Shown here: piece by piece, positions 31,473-41,427 of the stretch
Layout of the letters: each line of letters begins with the position of its first letter
How positions within the stretch are numbered: position 1 is the stretch's first letter
Assembly: GCA_036245525.1 (NCBI GenBank)
Contig: BTPG01000007.1
Coordinates: 119,545,444 to 119,609,443 of the forward strand
DNA from: Semisulcospira habei
Lineage: Eukaryota; Mollusca; Gastropoda; Semisulcospiridae
DNA: 64,000 bases
Reading direction: 5' to 3'
Notes under the pieces: model-generated
What the model was told of the DNA's origin: nothing
Database searches by the model: none
Seen by the model: the letters and a program-made list of their open reading frames with translations, nothing else
Translations under genes and position numbers: made by a program

Positions 31473-31740
31473 TGGGCGGACCGTCGGGGGTTCTTTCTCC
31501 GGGTACTCCGGTTCTTCCACCCCACACCTCCCAAACTTTGGTACCGGTTTCAGGCCACTTTACAAATTTCAAATACAAGTGATCAAAAATCTCTGTAACT
31601 TCAGTAGCTGAACTGGTCCTTCGTATGTCTTGTACTGTGTTTGTCTTAAATGGCGTAAATCCGTGTCTGTTACGTGAGTGTGCGTATTGGGTTTCAGTTC
31701 GCGGCGATTTGAGTCGATTCGCCCGGCGCTACTGGGGTTT
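31473..31740 (+). mobile_element. tRNA-derived SINE, internal fragment (copy 3)
   Basis: Starts in GGGCGGACCGTCGGGGGTTC and runs to GATTCGCCCGGCG; the tRNA head and tail are missing. Confidence 0.8.
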
Positions 31741-32027
31741 TTATATCACGGTCACATGGTACGGTTTGCGCTAAAGTGACTGGTCGTGTGACGTGGGGAG
31801 GAAAACAAAGTAGGCTTAGCCCACATGCAATAGTGATGTGTGACGACAAACAAGAGCAATAAGGTTAGTTAAATCTACCGTGGTAATTGCTTATTTATTT
31901 GCATGTTTACTAATTATTCACGATTACGTTCTTCGTTAATCTTATTGTAATGTGCTTGGTACGAAGAGTCGATAATGGACCTGAAAAACTGTGAATTGGA
32001 CACCATATGTCAGAATAAAATGTAATA

Positions 32028-32075
32028 TTAACTCTTTCGAGACGTGCCGCCTCCGGCACGTCTCGAATGAGTTAA
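32028..32075. mobile_element. 48-bp TTAA palindrome, family W
   Basis: TTAACTCTTTCGAGACGTGC and its near-perfect complement GCACGTCTCGAATGAGTTAA meet with almost no loop. TTAA at both ends. The shortest member of this family; 80-bp copies at 50250 and 55268. Confidence 0.8.
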
Positions 32076-32103
32076 TAAGTAATGAGTACATGCATACAGC
32101 ACA

Positions 32104-32112
32104 AACACACAC

Positions 32113-32186
<74 letters not shown>
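32104..32186. repeat. (CA)n microsatellite
   Basis: About 40 CA units directly downstream (on -) of the fucolectin exon donor site. Confidence 0.97.
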
Positions 32187-32189
<3 letters not shown>

Positions 32190-32195
32190 GCTTAC

Positions 32196-32455
32196 CTGTA
32201 GGCGACATCTCGTCATGATCCTCTTTGGCCATAACCTGCACCTCACACAGAGTGATCCCGTAATTCATGGGTTTCAGATCATACCGGCGGTAAATGCTGA
32301 CGAACCGGCCATTGACAGGCCCGGTACAGGCGACGCTTGCTGTTGCTCCATTGTTTATAGTTCCTGAATTCGCGAAACACGTTTGATAGTCCAGTGCGAA
32401 CCTCGAAATGGTTCCCATTTGTACAGCCTGATATCGAAGTTGCTTAGCTCATAAT
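32196..32455 (-). pseudogene. Fucolectin (FTP) domain exon, apparently frameshifted
   Basis: On -, one frame reads YELSNFDIRLYKWEPF, the start of the conserved strand of fucose-binding F-type lectins. A second frame continues as YQTCFANSGTINNGATASVA, TGPVNGRFVSIYRR and GITLCEVQVMAKEDHD. The two need a 1-2-nt shift between about 32380 and 32410, so the exon is probably broken, unless acceptor 32428 (GATATCAG) is used, which drops the first segment. Donor ACAG|GTAAGC at 32196. An L2-like LINE starts about 120 bp to the right, where earlier exons would lie. Confidence 0.65.
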
Positions 32456-32589
32456 CTGAAACCGAAAACGGACGAGAATCCAGTACGCAAGAGGTCTTCA
32501 AGGCGACGTTGGCCGCTGTTGGCCCTCGCACAGTCGTTCATAGCAGTTGCAAACTGTTCCAGACAGAACGCTACAATTGTCCTTGTTCA

Positions 32590-33352
32590 AACTTTAAAGC
32601 ATGTCAACTCTAATAGTCTGTTCAGTGTATTCCAGTCTGCATATCTTCCCCGTCGTAGCACTGAAACAGCTTTGCTGAAGATATTCAATGACCTGCTTTG
32701 TGCTTTGGACGAGCGTAAGATCACAGTCCTTGCTTTGCTGGACCTGTCCAGTGCGTTCGACACTATTGACCATGAAATTTTGCTGTGCCGTCTTCAATCT
32801 GTATTTGGCATTGAAGGCACAGTCTTGGCATGGTTTAGTTCATACCTGACTGAACGATCCCAGATTGTTTCTGTCGACGGCTGTCGTTCTGAGCCATCAC
32901 CTCTTCGGTTTGGTGTACCCCAGGGCTCGGTCCTAGGACATGTATTGTTCTTACTGTATGTTCAGCCCCTGTCCGACCTGATTTGTAGTCGCTCCATTTC
33001 CCATCATGCATTTGCAGATGATACGCAGATGTACAAAAGTGATACTGTCGAGCGAGCTGTGAATGCTGTCCAAAGTATAAGCCAGTGCATTGACCATGTC
33101 AAATCATGGATGACCACCAACAAACTGATGTTAAATGATGGCAAAACTGAAGCAATGTTGGTAGCTAATCCAATATTCTCTTTGTCTTTGCCTTTACCGT
33201 CATCATTGTCTTTGGATGGAACACTCATTGGCTTCTCTGCGAGTGTGAGAAACCTGGGTGTTACACTTGACAGCGAGTTATCTATGTCACAGCAGTGTGT
33301 AGATCAGCGTATCTGGAACTTCGTCGTATTAGTTCAGTTCGTCACCTGCTGA
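32590..33352 (+). pseudogene. L2-like LINE reverse transcriptase
   Basis: RT blocks 2 to 5 in one frame, including catalytic FADD at about 33010. It ends by frameshift shortly after LSMSQQ, so no full RT-C-terminal protein is made. Upstream endonuclease absent. Confidence 0.9.
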
Positions 33353-33852
33353 CCGTGGAAGCCACTAAAACACTAGTTTGTACATTTGTGCTGTCCAAGC
33401 TAGATTATTGTAACTCTTTGCTTTGTGGCTGCCCTCAGTATCTCATTGATCGCCTCCAAAAAATTCAGAACAATGCAGCCCGGCTTGTTGTGAGAGTCCG
33501 TAAGACTGAGCATGTCACACCCATCTTGAAGTCCCTTCACTGGCTACCTGTGTCATCACGTATTCAATACAAAGTTATGTCAATCTGTTTTAACTGCCTT
33601 TCAGGCACCAGCCCAGAATACTTTTCCTCTTTGCTGCATGTGTATACACCCTCTCGTGAGCTCCGCTCCTCTTCTGATAAACGGAAGTTGTGTGTACCTT
33701 CCGTCCAAACTAAAACATTTGGTCAGCGCACTTTTGTTTATCAAGCCCCAGTGTTATGGAATACACTTCCTCTTCAGGTCAGAAACAGTGAGTCTGTCTC
33801 TGACTTCAAGAGGTCGTTGAAAACTCACCTCTTCAAGCTTTACTTTGAATAA
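33295..33852 (+). pseudogene. L2-like LINE C-terminal region
   Basis: 185 codons overlapping the RT frame by about 58 nt, closing with DFKRSLKTHLFKLYFE and TAA. Homologous to the piece at 7198-7626. Confidence 0.9.
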
Positions 33853-34074
33853 CTGCCAGTGTTTGATGCCTTAGTTGTAGTTCTGCAATCCTCCTTGTTT
33901 AGACTGAATGTTAATTAGAATATAAATTATTATGTATGTATTGTTGTTTAGTTTATTGAAAAAGTGGTGTGTTCGGGCATTGTGCTTTGTTTGTTATGTG
34001 CATATGTCATTGTATTTTTATTTTTGTGTACAGATTGTAAAGCGCTTAGAGCTTTTGAGTAAGATTAAGCGCTA

Positions 34075-34107
<33 letters not shown>

Positions 34108-34197
34108 AACACAGTTAATTAATCACGGCCCTGCCAGTGTGCGTGCAGGTTTGAATTAAATTAAATTGAAAACAATCACACTCATTAACTAAAACAA

Positions 34198-34415
34198 TTA
34201 ACTCATTCAGCCCGACGGCCGTATTTCCCAAATTTTGGAGGCGTCATCTAACGACTATGCACCTCAGTGTTGCAGGAGATGAATCGACCATGATAAATTA
34301 AGGGTAGCGCTAGATCAGCTTGGCGCCAACAGGCGCCAAGCTAATCTGGCAATACCATTGAATTATTATGGTCGACCCATCTCCTGGTGTAGTGAGTCGG
34401 AGCTGAATGTGTTAA
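34198..34415. mobile_element. TTAA palindromic MITE, family C
   Basis: Starts TTAACTCATTCAGCCCGACG and ends CTGAATGTGTTAA. The hairpin GACCATGATAAATTAAGGGT / CCATTGAATTATTATGGTC has inner stem AGATCAGCTTGGCGCC / GGCGCCAAGCTAATCT. A solo right arm of the same family is at 48306-48398. Confidence 0.85.
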
Positions 34416-34611
34416 GAATTTAAGACTCCCCCCCCCCCCTCCACCACCACCACCAACAACAACAACAAAAACAACAACAACCCAAAAACAAACAGTGCGT
34501 TTGTCTTTGAGGAAAATTCGGAATTGTTCGTATTTTAAGCTTATCCTTCTGATCCATTTCCCTCCTCTGTAAATTAATCTAAATCTCTAAATTAACCTCT
34601 GATCAGTGGTG

Positions 34612-34785
34612 GTGGTGTATCTCTCTTGATTTTGGATGTGTGTTGCTAAATGATCTTAAGTTTATTTAGCGTATTAGACTGGCTGGCGACATACATTCAA
34701 TATTCTGTTCATTATTTCATTTTATTTTTTTCCCCTTCATTATCAGTGCTGGCACGTCCGGACGTTCAGCAATGTACAACCAATC
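34612..34785 (+). mobile_element. SINE-like repeat, 3' half
   Basis: Shares GGATGTGTGTTGCTAAATG, GGCTGGCGACATACATTCAA and GACGTTCAGCAATGTACAA with the copies at 24764 and 38033. Confidence 0.65.
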
Positions 34786-34990
34786 GAAACGAAAGACAAT
34801 AATAAGATAAGAAAACCATTGTCAACATGATAAACATTTATTACAAGAGTGTTATTTTTTCAGTGTGTATAGCTTGTTTTTATCTGATGTATGCCTGGAT
34901 CACTTTGGAAATGTCTGTAACTCTTTTTTTTTTTTGGGTTACTATAAAGTACACTTTGCATACTGTGCATTGTTTCTAAAGTCACAGGAA

Positions 34991-35726
34991 GCATAAACCT
35001 TAGCTGAGTTGGTATACCTCGCCCACTACCTAGGTTAAACGCACCAGCGGTGCCACTGTTAGCTATTTTCGCACCAGACCGGTCGCTCGGACCGGTCATG
35101 TGCACCAGAACTGCGCGCGCAGGTTGGCTTGTGCACTTGTAGTGTGGTCTCGTTCGTTCACGCAGAAGATTGTGATCGCAGTCGAAAAAAAAAGGTTCGT
35201 TTGCGGTTTTAACTTGTAGCCTTTTATCTCCCCAAACACGCCAGTTTTGTGTGGAGATGGCGGAGGCTTGAGTCATGCCCAACACCACTGAATCAAGTCT
35301 ATTGTACATGTAGTGCGCTCATTTCTCGAACTTCAACTTTGACGGTGCTTTCTGCCGCAAACGACGCAGATGTCGCAAAAATCACCTCCATTGAGGATTT
35401 TAAAAAGCTATTTTTAAAAATCTGCCAAATCGCGTAATGTTTCGTGGTGCTAGCATAAGGATGGATGCATTATTGCTGGATTGCATATATGGGAAAGGGT
35501 TTATTCTTTATTCATGTTATTTTGCAGCAGTCAAACGAAGCTCACGTGATTCTTTCTCCGAGGTTGCCCATTACAGGTGCAGAAAGCACACGCTCTAAAC
35601 CGATCGGGTGCACCAGACCGGTTCGAGCGACCGGTCTGCTGCCAATATAGCAACATTGGCACCACTGGTGCATTTAACCTAGGCACTGGACGAGGTATAC
35701 CAACTCGGCTAAACTTTATTGTCGAA
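34991..35726. mobile_element. Element with about 125-bp terminal inverted repeats
   Basis: Left arm: CTGAGTTGGTATACCTCG ... CCTAGGTTAAACGCACCAG ... CCAGACCGGTCGCTCGGACC. Right arm: GGTGCACCAGACCGGTTCGA ... GGTGCATTTAACCTAGGCAC ... GAGGTATACCAACTCGGC. Arms are about 85% complementary by eye. The 450-bp core has no convincing protein. Exact ends and target duplication were not resolved. Superfamily unknown. Confidence 0.7.
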
Positions 35727-36015
35727 CTTGCTAGAACTCAGTATTATATTTCTCTCTCCATTTTATGAATAGAGGCACATAAGTCGCGGTAACCCTTTAC
35801 GTGCCCAACTTGGGCAAGAACTAGTTTTCCTCATCACAAAGTTGGCAGAAAAAGGTTTGACTGCTCTTGATTGTTTGATTTGAAGTGTTTACAAACAATT
35901 ACTGTGTTTTTATATGCATGCACCTTTGATGTGATTAATAAAGGCTGAAGTTTCAAGCGATTGATTTCCTATGTTGTCAGTTCATTAATTAATGTCAGTG
36001 TTCTGTTTTGTCATT

Positions 36016-36228
36016 GTAACTCATTCTACCCAAGACCGGAATCCCCAAATGTTGAAGTCGTCTTCTGAAAACTGTGTTGCAGGGCAGGACACAGATCGAC
36101 CATGATAGTTCAAGGGTGATGCCAGAATAGCTTGGCGGCCATAGGCGCCACTTTATTCTGGCATCAGCCTTGAACTATCATGGCCGATCTTTATTTTGCT
36201 CTGGTGTGTCTGGGGTAGAATAAGTTAA
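36016..36228. mobile_element. TTAA palindromic MITE, family A
   Basis: Left end TGTAACTCATTCTACCC (TTAA mutated), right end GGGGTAGAATAAGTTAA. Hairpin GACCATGATAGTTCAAGGGT / GCCTTGAACTATCATGGCC. Orthologous within the duplication to the copy at 42124. Confidence 0.88.
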
Positions 36229-36282
36229 GTGTTTGTTTCTTCGTCTGGGTCTTTTTCTGTCTTTCATATTTTTCCACACTTT

Positions 36283-36511
36283 TTAACCTGCATCATACTG
36301 AGGCTAAAAGCTTCAAATTTGTACACTGCCATATATGCAGCTACATTACAGAACTTACAGATGAGGACATAGACCAATGGCATTATTAGTTCAAGGGTGG
36401 TGCCACAATAGCTTGGCGCCTAGAGGCGCCAAGCTATTCTGCCACTACTCTTTGGACTATTTTAGTCACACTTGTTGCACACACTGGTGTATTCCGAATA
36501 ATAAGGGTTAA
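36283..36511. mobile_element. TTAA palindromic MITE, family B
   Basis: TTAACCTGCATCATACTGAG ... CCGAATAATAAGGGTTAA with hairpin TTAGTTCAAGGGTGGTGCCA / GCCACTACTCTTTGGACTA. Partner copy at 42392. Confidence 0.88.
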
Positions 36512-37093
36512 TATTCAAAATGCTCTGTTGCTGTTTGTCTCAAACTGCAGAGTACATTTTTTAAATTTTTTAAAAAGTCGCTTAATTCTCAGAATTCTCA
36601 CATAAATGCCATGATAAACTGTTTTGCTTCAGAAGGACAAAACGTAGCAATGTTTAAAAGATTTCCTCTGTAAAAATCATAATTGAAAGGTTACAGGCCA
36701 GTGTTCATTCAATTTTGCACCATACAATGTTAAGAATGTTAATGCATACATACACATTAAGTTGAAAAAAACAAAACAAAAAAATGAATGTGAAAAAAAG
36801 TATTCCATGCACTTGACCTTATTACAGACGCCTAATGTTGTGAAACACCCATTTTGAATGTAATGCCAGTTTTTGTGTGAGAGACACCCACCCACTTTAT
36901 TGGTAGAAACCCATTTTTTCTGCATCTAGTGGCTCTGTTTCTAGAAAATGTCTATTTTATTTTAAGTTATAGAGCTTAGTTATAAGGTGAGTTCTAAACA
37001 TTCGCATCAATTCCAGAGCCCTAGAATAAATAGAAATATGGGAACCCATTTTCACATAAAATGGTAGGTAACCCATTGTGAGGCTTTTGTGCT

Positions 37094-37196
<103 letters not shown>

Positions 37197-37199
37197 ACG

Positions 37200-38030
37200 A
37201 AACCACTGAAATGGGTGACTTTCTTTACCATCCTTATGCAAAATGGGTGTGTGTAAAATTCTGGGTGACCAAGTCAGGCACCCATTTTTTCTGAGGGTTG
37301 TTTCTGCATTATCTTTCATTCAAAAGTCAGAAAAAAAATATCAAAATAGGATGTCCCCATTTTCTCAGATTTACTTCATGTTGTGTTTTTGCGATGCCCT
37401 GGGCCTGTGTGTTCACACGGAAGCGAGTGTTTTCAGATCAACTTGATGATCGCTGATTGGTCAGTAACACCGATGAACGGAGTTGTTTCCCTTGCCCTTC
37501 CTAAAACGTCTTTCGTCCCCTGCTGGCCATTCTTCACGTTTGCAGAGATACTTTATGCAATATTTCTTAGTTAAGATCACGCCCAAATGTACTTGTTCAG
37601 TGCAGTTATTTAACTGAGAGATGCCTCCAATCCCCGATACCCGTTTGGCCCAGAAAAATAAGGCGTCTGCTTCGGCCGTGACTTGGTCCGTGTCTTCCTC
37701 TCTGACCGTTGAGTCTTGTAGTAAATGATAATAGAACCCCACGATTTTAACAAAAGCTTTCTTCTTCAATGAAAGGAATTCGTTCAATAACACCATTACA
37801 AGGTCAATCTGCCACGCGATTTTGTTTCTTTTTTTCTGACATGTGTGATTGTCAGTGATCGAAAAGTAACTTGACATATGCATGCACAGTATGAGTTGAC
37901 TTTTTTTTTTTTAAATGGCGCCAGATTTCAATCCTCGTTTGCAAAACTGCCTCGCGATTCAAAGAACAAACGTCCACAAACAGGTCTTTCGGATTGTGCA
38001 ACTGAAGTGTCGCTTTTTACTGTATTACCA
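37200..38030. other. Unassigned stretch, possible 5' region of the recombinase-like gene
   Basis: Holds one - ORF of 140 codons (37461-37883) and a short + ORF starting MAPDFNPRLQNCLA (37915). Neither has a recognisable domain. An ATTGG box lies near 37455. I cannot support a gene here. Confidence 0.3.
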
Positions 38031-38032
38031 GT

Positions 38033-38352
38033 TTTTAGTTCCCAGGGTCACCCTGGTCAGCCCCACAGGGTGGGTTTTTCTCTCTATTCTGGGGCATGTG
38101 TTTCTGTCTACCCTTTGTCCATTCACCTGTATTTGCCTTTTAAAAACTCTCCCTACTGTCTGCACTTGATATTGGATGTGTGTTGCTAAATGGTCTTAGC
38201 TTTATTTAGGCCCCATGTGTTTGGTGTATTTAACGTATTTGACCGGCTGGCGACATACATTCAATGTTCTGTTTAGGTGTTTTTTTCACAAGCAGTGCAG
38301 GCACGTCCTGAGAAAGCCTTGTTGCTGTCGGAACGTTAAGCAATGTACAATC
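38033..38352 (+). mobile_element. SINE-like dispersed repeat, second long copy
   Basis: Nearly identical by eye to 24764-25146 over TTCCCAGGGTCACCCTGGTC to GTTAAGCAATGTACAATCAA. The (AATC)n tail is short here. Confidence 0.65.
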
Positions 38353-38757
38353 AATCTGATTCAAAATGTCAATGGTTTACATGGTTGTATTGGACATGTT
38401 TGCAGCAACACCGTTTTGGTCACACCGGCTCAGGAATTTCTGCACACACCCAGCGCCTGATGGCAGCAGGATGTTCAAACCCATCGGGATCTATGGAAGT
38501 GGACAAGCACGCCCCTTCCTGGCACATGACCAAGGCCCATGGCAAAATTAGTCAGCTGCAGCATCATAGCCCCCCAGCCTCTGCCACAGAGGGTGCGTCT
38601 GGTAGGAGGGTGCATGGACGGCAGCGGAATGCTCCCAATTACAAACTGGTAAGTAAAGTGATTCTATGATCATCTTCATTTTATTGGCTGGCGTGCGAAG
38701 CAAAAGTGAGTTTATGTTCTGGGCCACTGGTCGTCCGTCCGTCGTCCATGGTAAACT

Positions 38758-38971
38758 TTAACTCATTCTACCCCAACAGCAAAATCCTTAAATTTTGCCC
38801 CTGTCCTCTCAAGACCGCATTGCAGCGCAGGACACAGATCGACCATGATAGTTCAAGGGTGATGCCAGAATAGCTTGGCGCCCATAGGCGCCAAGCTATT
38901 CTGGCATCACCTTTGAACTATCATGGTCGATCCTTATCCTGCTGTGGTGTGTCTGGGGTAGAATGAGTTAA
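38758..38971. mobile_element. TTAA palindromic MITE, family A, with empty site known
   Basis: Inserted in a GAAGCAAAAGTGAGT repeat. The related repeat at 11860-11990 reads GTAAACTTTAACATTGGCAT without the element, so the insertion is bounded by duplicated TTAA (38758-38761, 38968-38971). Hairpin GACCATGATAGTTCAAGGGT / CCTTTGAACTATCATGGTC. Confidence 0.92.
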
Positions 38972-39285
38972 CGGTGGCATTTTCTCGGAGACTATTCAAG
39001 CCACATTCTTCAAGCTTGGCCCAAGGATACTTTGTGACAAGACCTTTTTAAACATGCCAATTTGAGTGACCTCTCTCAAAGGGTCACGCAGGGTTGACAA
39101 ATGTGTGAAAACTGCTTGCATTTTCAGAAAACGTTGATTTTGCTGCTGCAGAAGCCAGCCCTCATCACCGAGGTCACACATATGTAAATCGGTCATACAC
39201 AGGATTATTCTTTTTATTCTTGTGCAAGGCCCCTTAAACCAAAATTGGGCTGTTTCTGTCCTAATGCAGCTTTGGTTTCAATCTT

Positions 39286-39304
39286 TCTTTCTTTCTTTCT
39301 TTCT
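39286..39304. repeat. (TTTC)n as polypyrimidine tract
   Basis: Four to five TTTC units immediately before the acceptor CCAG at 39305-39308; probably serve as the pyrimidine tract. Confidence 0.7.
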
Positions 39305-39308
39305 CCAG

Positions 39309-40040
39309 TTGGCAAATGGAGCCTGGGATGGACCTGAGCCTGAGAGTGCAAGCGCATCGCAATACGAGGGCAGTGATGACGAGGAGTTTGTTCCTGGCTC
39401 GAGCTCACCGGATTCAGACGGTGTGTCGGCATCAATTGCTGGGATCTCTGACATAGACAGTATTGTATCGACTATGTTAGATTTCATCAAAGTGGCAGGT
39501 TCGGGGTGGCCAGGTGTCGGTGACGCTAGTACCAGCAAGGTGCAGTGTGCGTTAGGGGGTGGCAATGAGAATGTGGATAGGCAGAAGGAACATGATGCTG
39601 GGGGTGGGGAAAGAGCACTTACAGAAGAAACAGGTGTGCACGTGTCGCAGAGAGGGAAAGGAAAGTACAAATGGGACAAGAAACATGCATGCAAATTGTG
39701 TGGCAAGCTTGTCTTGAAAATGAGCACGCACTTACAAGATGTCCATGCAGATGAGGCAGACGTTGCTAAAATTTTGTTGATGAAAAAAGGGACAAAGCAG
39801 AGACGTCGAGCATGGATCAGACTACAAGATGAGGGTGATTACATGCATAAAGTTGCTGTTCTTGAAAACAAATCCGGATGTTTGATTCCTAAGTATCACA
39901 CCAAAACTAGTAAGGTAGACGACCTTCTCGCCTGTAGCCATTGCAAAGGGCTCTATCAAAAAAAAAAAAAAGCTGATCTCTGTACACTCAAAACGTTGCT
40001 GTCAGGAACCAGGAGGGTTTCAGATCACTCAGAGAGGTGA
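39309..40040 (+). CDS. Zinc-finger part of the recombinase-like protein
   Basis: From the acceptor at 39308: LANGAWDGPEPESASASQYE, an acidic Ser-rich linker, then KWDKKHACKLCGKLVLKMST with HLQDVHADE (C2H2 spacing C-x2-C-x10-H-x3-H), RAWIRLQDEGDYMHKVAVLE and DDLLACSHCKGLYQKKKK. After the lysine run the frame becomes nonsense. The next frame instead gives LISVHSKRCCQEPGG, which supplies the H and C expected for a second finger, so a 1-nt (or 2-nt) slip in the A tract is likely. Confidence 0.75.
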   Translation: MANGAWDGPEPESASASQYEGSDDEEFVPGSSSPDSDGVSASIAGISDIDSIVSTMLDFIKVAGSGWPGVGDASTSKVQCALGGGNENVDRQKEHDAGGGERALTEETGVHVSQRGKGKYKWDKKHACKLCGKLVLKMSTHLQDVHADEADVAKILLMKKGTKQRRRAWIRLQDEGDYMHKVAVLENKSGCLIPKYHTKTSKVDDLLACSHCKGLYQKKKKADLCTLKTLLSGTRRVSDHSER

Positions 40041-40062
40041 GGCGGCGCGCCGTGGTCGGCTA

Positions 40063-41427
40063 ATGCTTCCAATACCCTTAGACGTTGAATTTTCCTTCTT
40101 CCACAAGGTATTAGCCAGGCAGAGAGATGATGAGATAAGCCGTCTCATCAGAACTGACCCCTTGCTTCTTGAGTATGGAAAGAGATCATTTGACTGCAGG
40201 GACATTGAAGAATACACGGCTGGACAAATCAGCTCCAGGATACGGGAGTTAGGGAGACTATTAAAGATTATCAGAGTGAGGTCAGAAATGAAAATCGCAA
40301 GTTTAAATGCTGTGATCAATTCAGCTAGCTTTGATCATGTTGTCCTGGCTGTAAAAGAGCTAGCAGATTTTGATGAGGACACACATCAGTTCAAAAAAGG
40401 CAATCTCGCAATGCGCATAGGCCATGCTTTGAAAAAGTGTTCACAGATCAAACAGTCACAGGCATCCAAACCGCTTGGGCAGGGTTCAGACGACAGGTGG
40501 CGACAGGAGCTCTCTGAGGCGCAGCGCTTTGACTCTGTCTTCAACGGGGACTGGTATGATTGTGTGTCCGCTACAGCAGCCCAGTCGGTCGGGAAAATGA
40601 CCATGAACAAACCCAAGCTGATCCCATCATGTGAAGATGTGAGGAAGGTCCAACAACTTCTTGAGACAAGGATGGTTTCGGAAGATTATCCGACAGTGGT
40701 TAAAGCAACTCTGTGCTGTATCACTTTTCAACCGAAAACGAGGGGGAGAAGTTCAGAGAATGAAGGTGTCAGATTCCAGAATGCTAAGATTGGATCGATC
40801 ACCAATCAAGATATCTTGAAAGGTCTCACAGAGGTTGAGAAGAAAATGGTGAATCATTTTCAGCGAGTGGAAATCAGAGGCAAGTTTAATAGGAGTGTTC
40901 CCGTTTTGCTGACGAAGAAGATGATGACAACTGTGGACAGAATCCTTCAAATGAGGCAATCAGTGCCAGCTCTCGCTGATTCCCAGTACATCTTTGCCAC
41001 ACCTTCTGGTCAGAGGCCTTACAGAGGCCATGATGTTCTGAAGGCCCATGCCCTAGAAGCACGGGTGTCATACCCAGCCATGTTCACATTTACTCAGTTA
41101 CGGAAGCAGGTTGCAACTTTGGCTCAGTCAATGGCCATCTCGGAGTTAGACCAGGATCAGCTGGCAGATTTCCTTGGTCATGATATTCGGATACATCGCC
41201 ATATCTACCGCCAACCTCAAGACGTCCTTCAAAAGGCAAAAGTGGCAAAGATTCTTCTGTCAGTTAACAATGGGATGACAGATTTTGAGAGTTACATTAG
41301 AGCTAAGCTGGGCGATGATGAAGAGATTGACTTTGACAATGAAGACACATCAGAAACTGGCAGCGAGGTCTCGGGGGGAACAGCACCTGTGAATGAAGCA
41401 AGTAGCAAGTCAACAACACAGGAATAA
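40063..41427 (+). CDS. Tyrosine-recombinase-like domain protein
   Basis: 454 codons from an internal Met; the frame is open leftward to the A tract. The C-terminal 150 residues show features of the tyrosine recombinase fold: an arginine in TFQPKTRGRSSE (possible box I), FTQLRKQVATLAQS with Arg at 41101, LADFLGHD with His at 41179 and HIYRQP with Tyr at 41206, nine residues after the His as in LGH....Y of integrases. The usual H-x-x-R reads T-Q-L-R. These enzymes cut and rejoin DNA through the Tyr; activity here is unproven. An acidic tail (DDEEIDFDNEDTSETGSE) precedes TAA. Confidence 0.72.
   Translation: MLPIPLDVEFSFFHKVLARQRDDEISRLIRTDPLLLEYGKRSFDCRDIEEYTAGQISSRIRELGRLLKIIRVRSEMKIASLNAVINSASFDHVVLAVKELADFDEDTHQFKKGNLAMRIGHALKKCSQIKQSQASKPLGQGSDDRWRQELSEAQRFDSVFNGDWYDCVSATAAQSVGKMTMNKPKLIPSCEDVRKVQQLLETRMVSEDYPTVVKATLCCITFQPKTRGRSSENEGVRFQNAKIGSITNQDILKGLTEVEKKMVNHFQRVEIRGKFNRSVPVLLTKKMMTTVDRILQMRQSVPALADSQYIFATPSGQRPYRGHDVLKAHALEARVSYPAMFTFTQLRKQVATLAQSMAISELDQDQLADFLGHDIRIHRHIYRQPQDVLQKAKVAKILLSVNNGMTDFESYIRAKLGDDEEIDFDNEDTSETGSEVSGGTAPVNEASSKSTTQE

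Larger units (their letters stand above)
32575..34106 (+). mobile_element. 5'-truncated L2-like LINE
   Basis: The RT domain starts near LKHVNSNSLFSVFQSAYLPR. Motifs: ALLDLSSAFDTIDHEILLCR, FGVPQGSVLGHVLF, HHAFADDTQMYKS, KLMLNDGKTEAMLV and NLGVTLDSELSMSQQ. The C-terminal frame (33295-33852) has SKLDYCNSLLCGCP, NNAARLVVRVRKTEHVTPIL and APVLWNTLPLQVRNSE. The 3' end TTGTAAAGCGCTTAGAGCTT ... ATTAAGCGCTATATT with ATT repeats defines the L2-like tail. One frameshift near 33290. Confidence 0.92.

Noticed and set aside
37461..37883. 140-codon - ORF near the recombinase-like gene
   Set aside because: Composition is ordinary and no motif is recognisable; it overlaps a + ORF of equal plausibility, so probably chance.
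38343..38380. Upstream start MYNQSDSK for the recombinase-like gene
   Set aside because: It falls in the tail of a SINE-like repeat (38033-38352); the true 5' end cannot be placed.
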